NCBI GenBank assembly: GCA_903844055.1
Contig: CAIMSF010000146.1
Span: 1 to 52,898, forward strand
DNA from: an uncultured bacterium
GTDB lineage: Bacteria; Bacillota_I; Bacilli_A; Izemoplasmatales; Hujiaoplasmataceae
Length of the DNA: 52,898 nucleotides
Direction: 5' to 3'
In this document: positions 26,399 to 35,155 of the stretch, piece after piece
Position numbering within the stretch: position 1 is the stretch's first letter
How the letters are laid out: every line of letters starts with the position of its first letter
Program-made: the position numbers and the translations under genes
The notes under the pieces: generated by a model
Told to the model about the DNA's origin: nothing
What the model saw: only the letters and a program-made list of their open reading frames with translations
Database searches by the model: none

Positions 26399-29251
26399 GT
26401 GATTAAAAAGATCGCTTTGATTCTGTTTCTTGCATCGTCGCTCCTGTTCATTCCGACCTTCCGGCGCGTCGAGGCCACCACCGCGTCCCCGACCGAAACG
26501 ATGGTGATCCACTATTTCCGCTATGGTGCCGACTATGACGACGGCTGGAACATGTGGTTGTGGCCCGCCAACGGCGCCGGCGCCGCCTATCAGTTCGACA
26601 CCGATCAAACCGGCGTCGTCACCGACGACTTCGGCGCGGTCGCCACGATCGACCTGACCACCAACTTCGCGAGCGCGTCCTCCATCGGCATCATCATGCG
26701 CCAGGGCGAGTGGGTGAAGAAGGATGTCGACAAGGACCGCTTCATCACCGTCCCGGCGACGACCGCGGACGGCACGCTCCACGTCTACTTCGTCGAAGGA
26801 GACGAGCGGATCGGTTATTCGATCGACGATCCCGCCGGGCCCGACCGCTCGGACAAGATCGTCAACGCCTACTTCAGCACGCTCAGGACGATCCGCTTCA
26901 CCCTGACGTCCGTCATCGCCTCCGGCAACATCAACCTCAAGGTCAACGGCGTCGACGCGAGCTTCACGATCGCGCTCTCCGCCAACACCGGCACGATCAC
27001 GATCCCCTCGAACGTCAACCTCGAGAACACCTACACGCTCGAAGTGCTGTTCGGATCCGAACTCAAGACGTATGACGTCACGTTCGACGGCATCTACGAT
27101 ACGACCGCCTTCATCGACGCCTACGGCTATGACGGCGACGACCTTGGCGCCGTGGTCAACGCCTCGACCACCGACTTCCGCGTGTGGGCGCCGATCTCAT
27201 CCTCGGTCGTGCTCAAAATCTATGATTCCGGCACCCCCGCGAGACTTCTCGCCAAGGATGCCGCCGCGACCGACACGCCTTCCCAGACGGTCGCGATGAC
27301 GAAGAGCGTGAAGGGCACCTGGACCGCCTCCCTCCCCGGAAATCTGCACGGCAAATACTACACCTACACCGTCACCAACGGCATCAAGACCAACGAGCTG
27401 GTCGACCCGTATGCGAAGAGCTGCGGCATCAACGGCCTCCGCGGGATGGTCGTCGACTTCAGCCAGACCAACCCCGCCGGCTTCACCTACGGCGACCGTC
27501 CCGGTTCGATGCTGAACTACACGGACGCGATCATCTATGAAGTCCACGTCCGCGACCTCACGAGCCATTCGAGCTGGGTCGTCGCAAGCGGTCAGGAGGC
27601 TTATCGCGGGAAATTCCTCGGCTTCACCGTCGAAGGTACGACCTACCAGGGCGTCTCGACCGGCATCGACCACATCAAGGAACTCGGCGTCACCCATGTC
27701 CAGATCCTCCCGTTCTTCGACTATGGAGCCGCCGTCGACGAATCCGGATCGGCCACCCAGTTCAACTGGGGCTACATGCCGCTCAACTTCAACTGCCTCG
27801 AAGGCCACTACTCGACCAACCCGTATAACGGCGCCGTTCGCGTGAACGAATTCAAGCAGCTGATGGCGACGATGTCGGAAAACGGTTTGCGCGTCGTCAT
27901 GGACGTCGTCTACAACCACACCGGCCAAAGCGGCGATTCCAACTTCAGCATGATCCTCCCCGGCTACTACTACCGCATGAACGGCGACGGATCGTTCTCG
28001 AACGGATCCGGCACCGGCAACGAGACGGCCTCCGAACGCTACATGATGCGCAAGTTCATGGTCGATTCCGTGACCTTCTGGGCGGAAGAATACAACATCT
28101 CCGGATTCCGCTTCGACCTGATGGCGCTCCACGACGTCGACACGATGAACCAGATCGTCGCCGCGCTCCATGAGATCGACGACACCATCCTCGTCTACGG
28201 CGAACCGTGGACCGGCGGCGGAACGCCCCTGTCGGCCTCGATCGCGGCCGACAAGGCCAACCTCGTCGACATGCCCGGCGTCGCGGCCTTCAACGACGAC
28301 TTCCGCAACGCCGTCAAGGGCAACCCCGACGGCACCGAGGATGGATTCGTGCAAGACGCGAAAACCACCTCGATCATCAACCGGCTCAAATACGGCGTCG
28401 CCGGCGGCGTCCAACTCCCCGGCATCACGACCGAAGGCCTCTCGTGGGGCAAATTCTGGAACGACAATCCGAGCCAGACCCTGAACTACGTCACCGCCCA
28501 CGACAACCTGACCCTCTTCGACAAACTGACGTACACCGCGACCTTCGCCCAGAAGAGCGGCGGCCTCATCAAGGAAATGCAGAAGCAGGCCAACGCGCTC
28601 GTCCTCACGGCGCAGGGCATCCCGTTCCTGCATGCCGGCGAGGAGTTCCTGCGCTCCAAGCCGTGCGTCGCCGGCGACAATCCCGACGTCTGCGTCGCCT
28701 CCAAGTACAACCGCAACTCCTACCAGTCGCCCGACGCCGTCAACCAGTTGCGCTGGGACCTCAAGGCCCAGGACGACAACATGGAGGTCTTCGAGTATTA
28801 CAAGGACCTGATCGAACTCCGCAAGGCCCATCCGGCCTTCCGGCTGTCGACCGCCGCGGAAGTCGAGGCGCATCTTTCCTTCATCGACTTCGACGACAAC
28901 TCGGTGCTCGGCTACACGATCTCCGACTACGCCAACGGCGACTCCTGGGATACGATCCTGGTGATCCACAACACCGGCGAATTCGCCACCGTCACGCTGC
29001 CGGCCGGCGACACCTGGAATCTCGTGGGCAACCAGGACGGCATCGGTACGGACGTCATCCAGACCTATGCGGGCGGCGCGTCGATGTTCGTCATGGAAAA
29101 CGAGACCGTGGTCCTCTATCAGGGCGTGGTCGTCGTGCCCGAGGAACCGGATACCGGATGCAACTTCCTCGGCTTCCACTTCGGCTCGGTCTTCTATTCG
29201 ATGGGCGCCATCTGTCTCGCGTTCTTCGTCCTCATCCGCAAAAAGCATTAA
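26399..29251 (+). CDS. Cell-surface pullulanase (GH13_14-like) with CBM41 and P-D-T-G-C anchor
   Basis: Extracellular type I pullulanase that debranches alpha-1,6 links in starch or glycogen, 950 residues. GTG start with AAGGGGGA upstream. Signal peptide to about residue 26 (V-E-A), CBM41 at about 33-150, CBM48 at about 240-340, then the pullulanase landmark Y-x-V-H-V-R-D and the GH13 barrel: D-V-V-Y-N-H-T, G-F-R-F-D with nucleophile Asp573, G-E-P-W with acid Glu602, and T-A-H-D with Asp702. The end is E-P-D-T-G-C (Cys921), a hydrophobic stretch and R-K-K-H, matching the anchor of the neighbouring CBM41-like protein. It is transcribed divergently from that gene across a shared regulatory region. 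Confidence 0.94.
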   Translation: MIKKIALILFLASSLLFIPTFRRVEATTASPTETMVIHYFRYGADYDDGWNMWLWPANGAGAAYQFDTDQTGVVTDDFGAVATIDLTTNFASASSIGIIMRQGEWVKKDVDKDRFITVPATTADGTLHVYFVEGDERIGYSIDDPAGPDRSDKIVNAYFSTLRTIRFTLTSVIASGNINLKVNGVDASFTIALSANTGTITIPSNVNLENTYTLEVLFGSELKTYDVTFDGIYDTTAFIDAYGYDGDDLGAVVNASTTDFRVWAPISSSVVLKIYDSGTPARLLAKDAAATDTPSQTVAMTKSVKGTWTASLPGNLHGKYYTYTVTNGIKTNELVDPYAKSCGINGLRGMVVDFSQTNPAGFTYGDRPGSMLNYTDAIIYEVHVRDLTSHSSWVVASGQEAYRGKFLGFTVEGTTYQGVSTGIDHIKELGVTHVQILPFFDYGAAVDESGSATQFNWGYMPLNFNCLEGHYSTNPYNGAVRVNEFKQLMATMSENGLRVVMDVVYNHTGQSGDSNFSMILPGYYYRMNGDGSFSNGSGTGNETASERYMMRKFMVDSVTFWAEEYNISGFRFDLMALHDVDTMNQIVAALHEIDDTILVYGEPWTGGGTPLSASIAADKANLVDMPGVAAFNDDFRNAVKGNPDGTEDGFVQDAKTTSIINRLKYGVAGGVQLPGITTEGLSWGKFWNDNPSQTLNYVTAHDNLTLFDKLTYTATFAQKSGGLIKEMQKQANALVLTAQGIPFLHAGEEFLRSKPCVAGDNPDVCVASKYNRNSYQSPDAVNQLRWDLKAQDDNMEVFEYYKDLIELRKAHPAFRLSTAAEVEAHLSFIDFDDNSVLGYTISDYANGDSWDTILVIHNTGEFATVTLPAGDTWNLVGNQDGIGTDVIQTYAGGASMFVMENETVVLYQGVVVVPEEPDTGCNFLGFHFGSVFYSMGAICLAFFVLIRKKH

Positions 29252-29266
29252 TCCACGAAGTTGAAA

Positions 29267-29308
29267 ATCGGGTCGGTCCCGCGCTGGGATCCGACCCGAT
29301 CTTTTTTT
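29267..29308 (+). terminator. Terminator of the pullulanase gene
   Basis: ATCGGGTCGG/CCGACCCGAT 10-bp stem, which GGTCCC/GGGATCC may extend, followed by CTTTTTTT. A textbook factor-independent terminator that reaches to the stop of the convergent DUF1189 gene. Confidence 0.92.
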
Positions 29309-30152
29309 ATACTTCCTTATTGGAAACTTCTTTCACGTTCGACCCTTTCAGGATCGCCATCAGCGCGATCAGGGGCGTGAGCAACTGGAAGAGGACGACG
29401 GTGAAGGCGTTGACCTCCATGATCCCGAGCAGGCCGATGAAGAATCCGATCAGCGAGGGGATCGTCATCGACGCGACCACGATCCGGATGTTCTCCGCGA
29501 AACCGGTGACCTTCTGATAACGGACGCGGACGAGCAGGAAGATCGCGGAAATCACGAGGACCAGGATGAGGTTCAGGACGAGTGTGACGAAGGTGAAGTA
29601 CACCGTCGACTTGAAGACCGCCGGACCCGAGAAGGCCTCGTCGATCATCGTCACGAATTTCTCGAGGGCGAGGTCTTCGGACGACATCAGTTTGAGTTCT
29701 CCGAAATTGACGGTCGTGACGACGGTGCCGTATCCGACGTCGAAGAGCTCGGCCCCGTCCTCGCCGCAGTAGGCGATGCGATCGGGTTCGAACACGAGCG
29801 CCCGCCCGGTCGCCGCGTAGCCGCCTTCGGGGGCGAACACGATGAAGAGCGGATCGCCTTCGACGTTGACGGTCTCGAAGACGGACGTCGCGGTGTCGGA
29901 ATAGGTCATCCCGCGCGGCGAGACGATGATGTCGGAGGGTAGCCCGGCGGGAAGCCAGTCCGGCGTGTCGCTGCGGATTCCGCCTGTGAAATTGTAGAGG
30001 TCCCAGCCGCCCGAACGGACGATCTGGTAGTTGAGCGGAAAGCTCATGAGCAGGACGAGAAACAAGAAGTAGAACACGAACCCGCGGAACGGCGCGGTCT
30101 TGAGCGAGAAGATGCGTTTGAAGGAAAACCCGTTCGCGATGATCCGAAGCAT
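29307..30152 (-). CDS. DUF1189 membrane protein, maltodextrin-utilisation YvdJ/MalA-like
   Basis: Integral membrane protein of 281 residues with the DUF1189 layout: a helix at about 25-45, an extracellular section of about 120-140 residues, then three to four hydrophobic segments in the C-terminal half. The family includes Bacillus YvdJ and streptococcal MalA, encoded in maltodextrin operons, which fits the setting. Its biochemical role is unknown; assisting transporter assembly is a guess. The ATG start has GGAGG 7 bases upstream and overlaps the amylase stop (TGATG), so it is translationally coupled; a TTG one codon earlier is the alternative. Confidence 0.78.
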   Translation of the reverse strand: MLRIIANGFSFKRIFSLKTAPFRGFVFYFLFLVLLMSFPLNYQIVRSGGWDLYNFTGGIRSDTPDWLPAGLPSDIIVSPRGMTYSDTATSVFETVNVEGDPLFIVFAPEGGYAATGRALVFEPDRIAYCGEDGAELFDVGYGTVVTTVNFGELKLMSSEDLALEKFVTMIDEAFSGPAVFKSTVYFTFVTLVLNLILVLVISAIFLLVRVRYQKVTGFAENIRIVVASMTIPSLIGFFIGLLGIMEVNAFTVVLFQLLTPLIALMAILKGSNVKEVSNKEV

Positions 30153-31747
30153 CAATCCGCCTCCGGGGTGACGTCGATGATGAGGGTGGAGCGGGCGGGG
30201 ATCTCGGTGATCGCGCCGCCCACGTCGGTTCCGCTCAGATACAGGACGGTGCCCGCGATGTCCGGCATCGCGGCCGCTTCATCGTCGAAGTTGTGGATGA
30301 CGAGGACGCGCTGCGTCATCTCTTCGTAGGCGTATTCGCGGTAGAAGCCGGCAAGCGACGCGGACGAATCCTCCCACGCGGTGAAGCTGTTCCCGTAGGC
30401 GAGCGCCATGTTCGCGTTGCGGACCGCCAGGATCGCGGTATAGAGGGAGAGCAGCGATTCCGGGTCGGCGAGTTGTTCCGCCGCCGTGCCGACGGCGGCG
30501 TTCGCGGCTTCCATGTTCGCAAGCGTCTGGCTGGAAGAGGCGATCCAGTCGGTCTGGGCTTCATCGCCCCAGACGAACGGCATCCGGCGCGTCTCGTCCC
30601 AGATGTCGGGTCCGGAGGCCTTGACGCCGAACATCCCGAGTTCCTCGCCGTAGTAGATGATCGGATTGCCGGGAAGCACCAGGAGCATCTCGGCGGCGAG
30701 CTTCATCATCGCCGTGTTGCCGAGAACCTGCGAGGCGAAACGATCCATGTCATGGTTGGCGATGAAGGGAGCGTCGATGAAGTTTTGATTGATGTCGCGG
30801 TAATAATCGTACCACACCTCGAGGTTCTCGGCGTAGTTGTAGTTCTTGGTCTTCTGGGCGGCGGAACGGATCTTCGCGGCGAGCGGGAAGTTGATCGGCG
30901 CGTCGAGGCCGTAGAAATAGGTCGCGGGGATCTTGTAGTCGGATTCGATGTAGGCTTCGCCGATCACGTAGATGTCATCCGCATAGGCGTCGATCGCCGC
31001 CGAGTAGGCGTCGAGATAGATGATGTTGTTATAAAAATCGTACGTTTCGTCGAGATACTCGTTCTCGCCATAGAAGTGGTGCACGGCGTCGAGGCGGAAG
31101 CCTTTGACGCCCTTGTCGATCCAGAACTTCGAGATGTCTTCGATTTCCGTCTTGACGGCGTCGCTGTAGAAGTTCAGGTCGGGCATCGTATGGGAGAAAT
31201 AGCCGCAATACTTGAAGGCGTCGGTCGTATGCCAGATGTTCTGATTCCAGCTGCCGAAGATCCGCGAGGTGTCGGTCGCCTTCGGGATGGTGACGTAATA
31301 ATCGAGATACGTCGCGTCTCCGGCTTGCGCGGCGACGAACCACGGATGCTGGTTGGAGGTGTGGTTGAAGACCATGTCGAGCATCACGCGGATGCCCGCG
31401 GCGTCGGCCGCCGCGACCATGTTCTCGAAGTCCGCCATCGTCCCGTAATCGGGATTGACGTCGTAATAATCCATGACGTCATATCCGTGATACGAGGGGG
31501 ACGGATGGATCGGCATGAGCCAGATGCCCTTGACGCCAAGGGATTGAAGATACCCCATCTTGGCGGTGATCCCGTTGAAATCGCCGATCCCGTCGTCATC
31601 GCTGTCGGCGAAGCTGCGGACCAGGATTTCGTAATAGACCCCGGCTTCGGGGTTGACTTCGGCAAGGTCGATCTCGTTTCCCTTGCACGCCGCGATTCCG
31701 AAGAGCAGGAACAGGGCGATGGTGGCGGCGCTTATTTTTTTAATCAT
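30152..31747 (-). CDS. Alpha-amylase lipoprotein (GH13)
   Basis: Surface-anchored GH13 alpha-amylase, 531 residues, with a lipoprotein signal ending at Cys21 (G-I-A-A-C). The barrel follows closely: Y-Y-E-I-L-V-R-S-F-A-D-S-D, D-M-V-F-N-H-T at 124-130, G-F-R-L-D with nucleophile Asp220, V-I-G-E-A with acid Glu264, and A-N-H-D with Asp333. A short C-terminal beta-domain follows. Calcium-site-like D-S-D-D-D-G-I-G-D lies at 48-56. It should cut starch or dextrins outside the membrane, feeding the MalEFG importer. It sits in the RDD-amylase-DUF1189 operon; its start overlaps the RDD stop by 8 bases. Confidence 0.93.
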   Translation of the reverse strand: MIKKISAATIALFLLFGIAACKGNEIDLAEVNPEAGVYYEILVRSFADSDDDGIGDFNGITAKMGYLQSLGVKGIWLMPIHPSPSYHGYDVMDYYDVNPDYGTMADFENMVAAADAAGIRVMLDMVFNHTSNQHPWFVAAQAGDATYLDYYVTIPKATDTSRIFGSWNQNIWHTTDAFKYCGYFSHTMPDLNFYSDAVKTEIEDISKFWIDKGVKGFRLDAVHHFYGENEYLDETYDFYNNIIYLDAYSAAIDAYADDIYVIGEAYIESDYKIPATYFYGLDAPINFPLAAKIRSAAQKTKNYNYAENLEVWYDYYRDINQNFIDAPFIANHDMDRFASQVLGNTAMMKLAAEMLLVLPGNPIIYYGEELGMFGVKASGPDIWDETRRMPFVWGDEAQTDWIASSSQTLANMEAANAAVGTAAEQLADPESLLSLYTAILAVRNANMALAYGNSFTAWEDSSASLAGFYREYAYEEMTQRVLVIHNFDDEAAAMPDIAGTVLYLSGTDVGGAITEIPARSTLIIDVTPEAD

Positions 31748-32231
31748 GGGAACTTCCCTCCATCCGTTTTTTCATTGCGGGAGTCTGTTCGATCGGCATG
31801 CCTTCGCGGTCGCTGACGTATCGGGTGAGGCAGATGACCTTGGTATGGAAGATCAGGTCGTGGATGGTCCGCCCGTCGCGGCGCGACGAGGCCATGATGC
31901 CGCACACGACGGCATAGAAGCCGACCGTCGAGATCAGCAGGGCAGCCTTGACGAGTTCGCGCAGGACGACCATCGGGAGCGGTTCGGGTTCGCCCGTCTT
32001 GACGTCGACGACCTTGATCTTCTGCGTCCGCTTCCCGAACGATTGTCCCTTCGAGAAGAAATTGGGGATCACCAGCGTTCCGAAATAGGCGACGGCGGCG
32101 GCGATGAACATGACGACCCCGCCGTCGGCGCCTTCGATGGTTCCGCCGAGGATGATCAGGAGGATGAGCAAGATGGTCGCCATCGACATGTCGATGGAAA
32201 AGGCGCGGATGCGGCGATCGATCGTATTCAT
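31740..32231 (-). CDS. RDD family membrane protein
   Basis: Small membrane protein of 163 residues with the RDD domain: R-R-x-x-A-F-S-I-D at the start, two early hydrophobic segments, G-K-R-x-x-x-I-K-V-V-D mid-protein, and a C-terminal helix followed by R-R-D-G-R-T-I-H-D. The role is unknown; some RDD proteins act in ion exchange or stress. The ATG start has GAGGTG upstream; an in-frame GTG three codons earlier is less likely. First gene of the operon with amylase and DUF1189. A TATAAT lies at 32270-32275 on the minus strand, with no clear -35. Confidence 0.82.
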   Translation of the reverse strand: MNTIDRRIRAFSIDMSMATILLILLIILGGTIEGADGGVVMFIAAAVAYFGTLVIPNFFSKGQSFGKRTQKIKVVDVKTGEPEPLPMVVLRELVKAALLISTVGFYAVVCGIMASSRRDGRTIHDLIFHTKVICLTRYVSDREGMPIEQTPAMKKRMEGSSHD

Positions 32232-32292
32232 GGTCAACACCTCACAGGCAAATAGTCTTCGTACGTTCCATTATACTATAAAAAGCGGTCGC

Positions 32293-32315
32293 CGGCGGGT
32301 TTTTCTCGCCCGCCG
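32293..32315. other. GC-rich hairpin between RDD and GH13 genes
   Basis: CGGCGGG/CCCGCCG 7-bp stem with a 9-base T-rich loop in the divergent region. No T-run follows directly on either strand, so it is not a clear terminator. Its position upstream of the RDD -10 could make it part of that promoter. Confidence 0.25.
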
Positions 32316-32348
32316 CGCAATGTGAAAGCCATTCCACGTTTGCGCGGA

Positions 32349-32376
32349 TTGATTTCGACGGGGTTGATGATACAAT
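32349..32376 (+). promoter_or_regulatory. Promoter of the second cytoplasmic GH13 gene
   Basis: TTGATT (32349-32354) and TACAAT (32371-32376), 16 bases apart. I found no good cre-like site here, unlike the pullulanase and mal promoters. Confidence 0.55.
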
Positions 32377-32412
32377 AGGGACGGTGAATCATTCGAAGGA
32401 AGGTGCCCATCC

Positions 32413-34236
32413 ATGAATCTCCATGCCGTCCGCCACGCGCCGAAAAGCCCGATGGCCTATGCATATGACGAACATACGCTTCACATCCACCTGCAGACCG
32501 CCAAAAACGAAGTCGCGATGGTCGAGTTGATCATCGGCGACCCGTTCGAATGGCGGCTTGAGAACGGCGCCTACGTCTGGAGCGGCAAGGCGTTTCCGCG
32601 CAAGCCGATGGCGATCGAATGTCAAACCGAACTGTTCGATCACTGGTATGTCTCGGTTCATACGGAGACGACCCGCAACAAATACGCCTTCCTGATCCAC
32701 GCCGAAGGGAAAACCTGGTTCTACGGCTGCCGCGACCTCGCCGCGGTCGACGTGGTCAAGGATGAAAAGCTGATCTATACATTGGCCGGATACTTCAATT
32801 ACCCCTATATCAACCGCGAAGACCTGATCGACGCGCCCTCGTGGGCGGACGATACGGTCTGGTATCAGATCTTCACCGACCGGTTCCACAAGAGCGCCAG
32901 GCAGAAGGATGGCTATCCGGTTTGGGGGTCCGTCGAACTGGGAATCAAGAACAACATGTTCTTCGGCGGCGACCTCCCCGGCGTCATCGAGAAGATCCCG
33001 TATCTGCATTCGCTCGGGGTCACCGGCATCTACTTCACGCCGATCTTCAAAGCCTACTCCGCGCATAAGTACGATACGGAAGACTATTTCACGATCGATC
33101 CTTCGTTTGGCACCAACGACGACCTGAGGGAACTGGTCCAAACCTGCCACAAGAGCGGCATCCGCGTCATGCTGGACGCCGTCTTCAACCACTGCGGATG
33201 GGATCATCCGTTCTTTCAGGACGTCGTGAAGATTAAGAAGGCCTCGCCCTACTGGGATTGCTTCTTCATCGAAGAGGAGGATTTCATCAACTTCCCGCTG
33301 GATGCGAACGGCCGTCCGGCGGTCCACTCGATCCGGCCTTCCTATCGCACTTTCGCGATGACTCCCTTCATGCCCAAACTCAATACCGGCAACCCCATCA
33401 TGGAAAAGTACCTGCTCGACGTCGGAACCTACTGGGTCAGGGAATACGACATCGACGGCTGGCGCCTCGACGTTTCCAACGAGGTCTCGCATGCGTTCTG
33501 GCGGAAATTCCGGACGGCGGTGCGGGCGGTCAAGAACGATGTCTACATCCTGGGCGAAAACTGGGACGATTCGACGCCGTGGCTGCGCGGCGACCAGATG
33601 GACGCCGTGATGAACTACGAGATCTCCTATCCGGTCTGGCAGTTCTTCGGAACCTTCAACACGCCGGGGAAGATCACCGCGGAACGATTCGCCTACCGCA
33701 TCAACAATCTCCTGTTGTCGTATCCGAAGACGGTCTCGAAGAACATGTTCAACCTCGTCGACTCGCACGACACGATGCGTATCCTCACGCGGTGCGGCGG
33801 AAACGTCGCCCTCGCCAAACTCGCATACCTCTTCATCTTCACGTTCTGCGGCTCGCCGGCGATCCTCTATGGCGATGAGATCGGGCTTGAGGGCGGTGAC
33901 GATCCGGACTCCCGCCGATGCATGATCTGGGACGAAACGCGCCAGAACCAAAGCATGTTCGACTTCATGCGGTCGATGATCGCGCTGCGTAAATCGACGC
34001 CCGACTTCAAGAATACGGAATTGAAATGGCATCGTCACGACGACAACGTGCTGGTCTACCAGAAGGGTTCGCTGGTCGTCATGATGAACACGAACCCCGA
34101 CCAGCGATTGATCACGATCCCGTCCGACGACGACAAAAATCCGGCGATCGACCTGGAAACGGGGAAGCCGATCCTGTTGAACGGCACCGTCCTTTTGCCG
34201 GGATTCGGTTATCGTTTATACGAAGTGGAAATCTAG
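32413..34236 (+). CDS. Cytoplasmic GH13 cyclomaltodextrinase/maltogenic amylase-type enzyme
   Basis: GH13_20-type alpha-glucan hydrolase of 607 residues, no signal peptide. An N-terminal CBM34-like domain covers about 1-135. In the barrel: D-A-V-F-N-H-C at 255-261, G-W-R-L-D with nucleophile Asp353, I-L-G-E-N-W with acid Glu382, and V-D-S-H-D with Asp453. A complete C-terminal beta-domain follows, which its paralogue at 16.2 kb has only in shortened form. It should break imported linear or cyclic maltodextrins, and may also hydrolyse pullulan or transglycosylate. Monocistronic, with AAGGAAGG upstream of the start. Confidence 0.92.
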   Translation: MNLHAVRHAPKSPMAYAYDEHTLHIHLQTAKNEVAMVELIIGDPFEWRLENGAYVWSGKAFPRKPMAIECQTELFDHWYVSVHTETTRNKYAFLIHAEGKTWFYGCRDLAAVDVVKDEKLIYTLAGYFNYPYINREDLIDAPSWADDTVWYQIFTDRFHKSARQKDGYPVWGSVELGIKNNMFFGGDLPGVIEKIPYLHSLGVTGIYFTPIFKAYSAHKYDTEDYFTIDPSFGTNDDLRELVQTCHKSGIRVMLDAVFNHCGWDHPFFQDVVKIKKASPYWDCFFIEEEDFINFPLDANGRPAVHSIRPSYRTFAMTPFMPKLNTGNPIMEKYLLDVGTYWVREYDIDGWRLDVSNEVSHAFWRKFRTAVRAVKNDVYILGENWDDSTPWLRGDQMDAVMNYEISYPVWQFFGTFNTPGKITAERFAYRINNLLLSYPKTVSKNMFNLVDSHDTMRILTRCGGNVALAKLAYLFIFTFCGSPAILYGDEIGLEGGDDPDSRRCMIWDETRQNQSMFDFMRSMIALRKSTPDFKNTELKWHRHDDNVLVYQKGSLVVMMNTNPDQRLITIPSDDDKNPAIDLETGKPILLNGTVLLPGFGYRLYEVEI

Positions 34237-34550
34237 ACCGCCATCGAAATCTTTCTTAGGGATAGACATATCGTTTACTAATGATGGAAATCAAGACGTC
34301 TTCGTCGATGATGCTGAAAATCTGATTATTCATATAAATTGTTTGTTCGTATTTTACATATCTGCTAAAATAGCGATCTTGGTTATCATCAAACGACAAA
34401 AATCAACATTTTAAACCACAGAAATAGATACATTTGCATTATGTCCATATTTAGCGGTTTAGATGACTTATATTGAATATATATGCTCAATGTTCATTTA
34501 TTTACGGGCATTCCAGTGTTTTCCTGTTGTGTGGGATTTTTAATATAGAA
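34237..34550. other. AT-rich intergenic stretch without an intact gene
   Basis: About 310 bases, strikingly AT-rich against the GC-rich genes on both sides. I see no intact gene, tRNA or repeat. The only coding-like signal is a 49-codon open frame on the minus strand, listed separately. No insertion-sequence ends or target duplications are visible. Confidence 0.6.
34256..34402 (-). pseudogene. Possible gene remnant in the AT-rich stretch
   Basis: Open frame of 48 codons plus stop, closed upstream by another stop, with no ribosome binding site. The only ATG (34331-34333) would give 25 residues, M-N-N-Q-I-F-S-I-I-D-E-D-V-L and so on to Y-V-Y-P. The amino-acid mix looks protein-like and codon use is AT-rich, unlike the neighbours. 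It could be the 3' fragment of a decayed, perhaps transferred, gene; chance is also possible. Family not recognised. Confidence 0.2.
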
Positions 34551-34576
34551 GAAGCGTTCCGGAGCCGGAACGCTTC
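34551..34576. terminator. Terminator at the end of the rpmH-pth operon
   Basis: GAAGCGTTCCGG/CCGGAACGCTTC perfect 12-bp stem with a 2-base centre. The minus strand continues TTCTATATT after pth; the plus strand continues TCTTTTC, so it may work in both directions. Confidence 0.8.
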
Positions 34577-34581
34577 TCTTT

Positions 34582-35154
34582 TCAAACCGCCGAATCAGGT
34601 TTTTTTGAATTGAATCTTGACATGATGCCGTCGAAGGGTTCGGATGTCAGGTAAAGCGCCAGAATCTGCGATGTGATGATCATGAAATCTGACAATTCCT
34701 TTTGCTGGGACTTGCTGAATCCGTCGAGTACGTAGTCGACTACGTCTTGTCGATCGTCGCGGCCGATGCCGATGCGCAGACGCTTGAAATCGTTGCCGTG
34801 AAGATGTTCGATGATGGACTTGAGTCCGTTATGGCCGCCGGCGCTCCCTTGTTCGCGCATGCGGATCTGCAAAAACGGCAAATCGAGATCGTCTGAAACG
34901 ACGAGAATGTCGCTGTTCTTTATTCCATAATACTCCGCAACGGCTCTGACGGAGATTCCGGAGAGATTCATGAATGTCCTTGGTTTCAACAAAACGGCGT
35001 CCTGCATCTTGGCGATTTCGCCATGGAACTTGATCGATTTGGTGAAGGTGACATGTTCTGCGGCGGCGAAGGAAGAAAGGACCATATAGCCGATATTGTG
35101 CTTCGACTTGGCGTATTCTCTGCCGGGATTGCCAAGCCCGACGATGAGTTTCAT
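34582..35154 (-). CDS. pth: Peptidyl-tRNA hydrolase
   Basis: Pth releases tRNA from peptidyl-tRNAs dropped by ribosomes; 190 residues, typical. Visible family residues: G-L-G-N-P-G at 6-11, catalytic His19 in K-H-N-I-G, F-M-N-L-S-G with Asn63, the D-D-L-D-L-P segment with the catalytic Asp, and G-S-A-G-G-H-N-G-L-K. It is the last gene of the rpmH-rnpA-yidC-jag-pth operon, one base after jag. In Bacillus pth precedes mfd instead, so its linkage to jag here is a rearrangement or a lineage trait. Confidence 0.97.
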   Translation of the reverse strand: MKLIVGLGNPGREYAKSKHNIGYMVLSSFAAAEHVTFTKSIKFHGEIAKMQDAVLLKPRTFMNLSGISVRAVAEYYGIKNSDILVVSDDLDLPFLQIRMREQGSAGGHNGLKSIIEHLHGNDFKRLRIGIGRDDRQDVVDYVLDGFSKSQQKELSDFMIITSQILALYLTSEPFDGIMSRFNSKKPDSAV

Positions 35155-35155
35155 A

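Noticed and set aside
27197-29248. 683-codon open frame opposite the pullulanase
   Set aside because: Pullulanase motifs are all on the plus strand; the opposite frame is compositionally a shadow.
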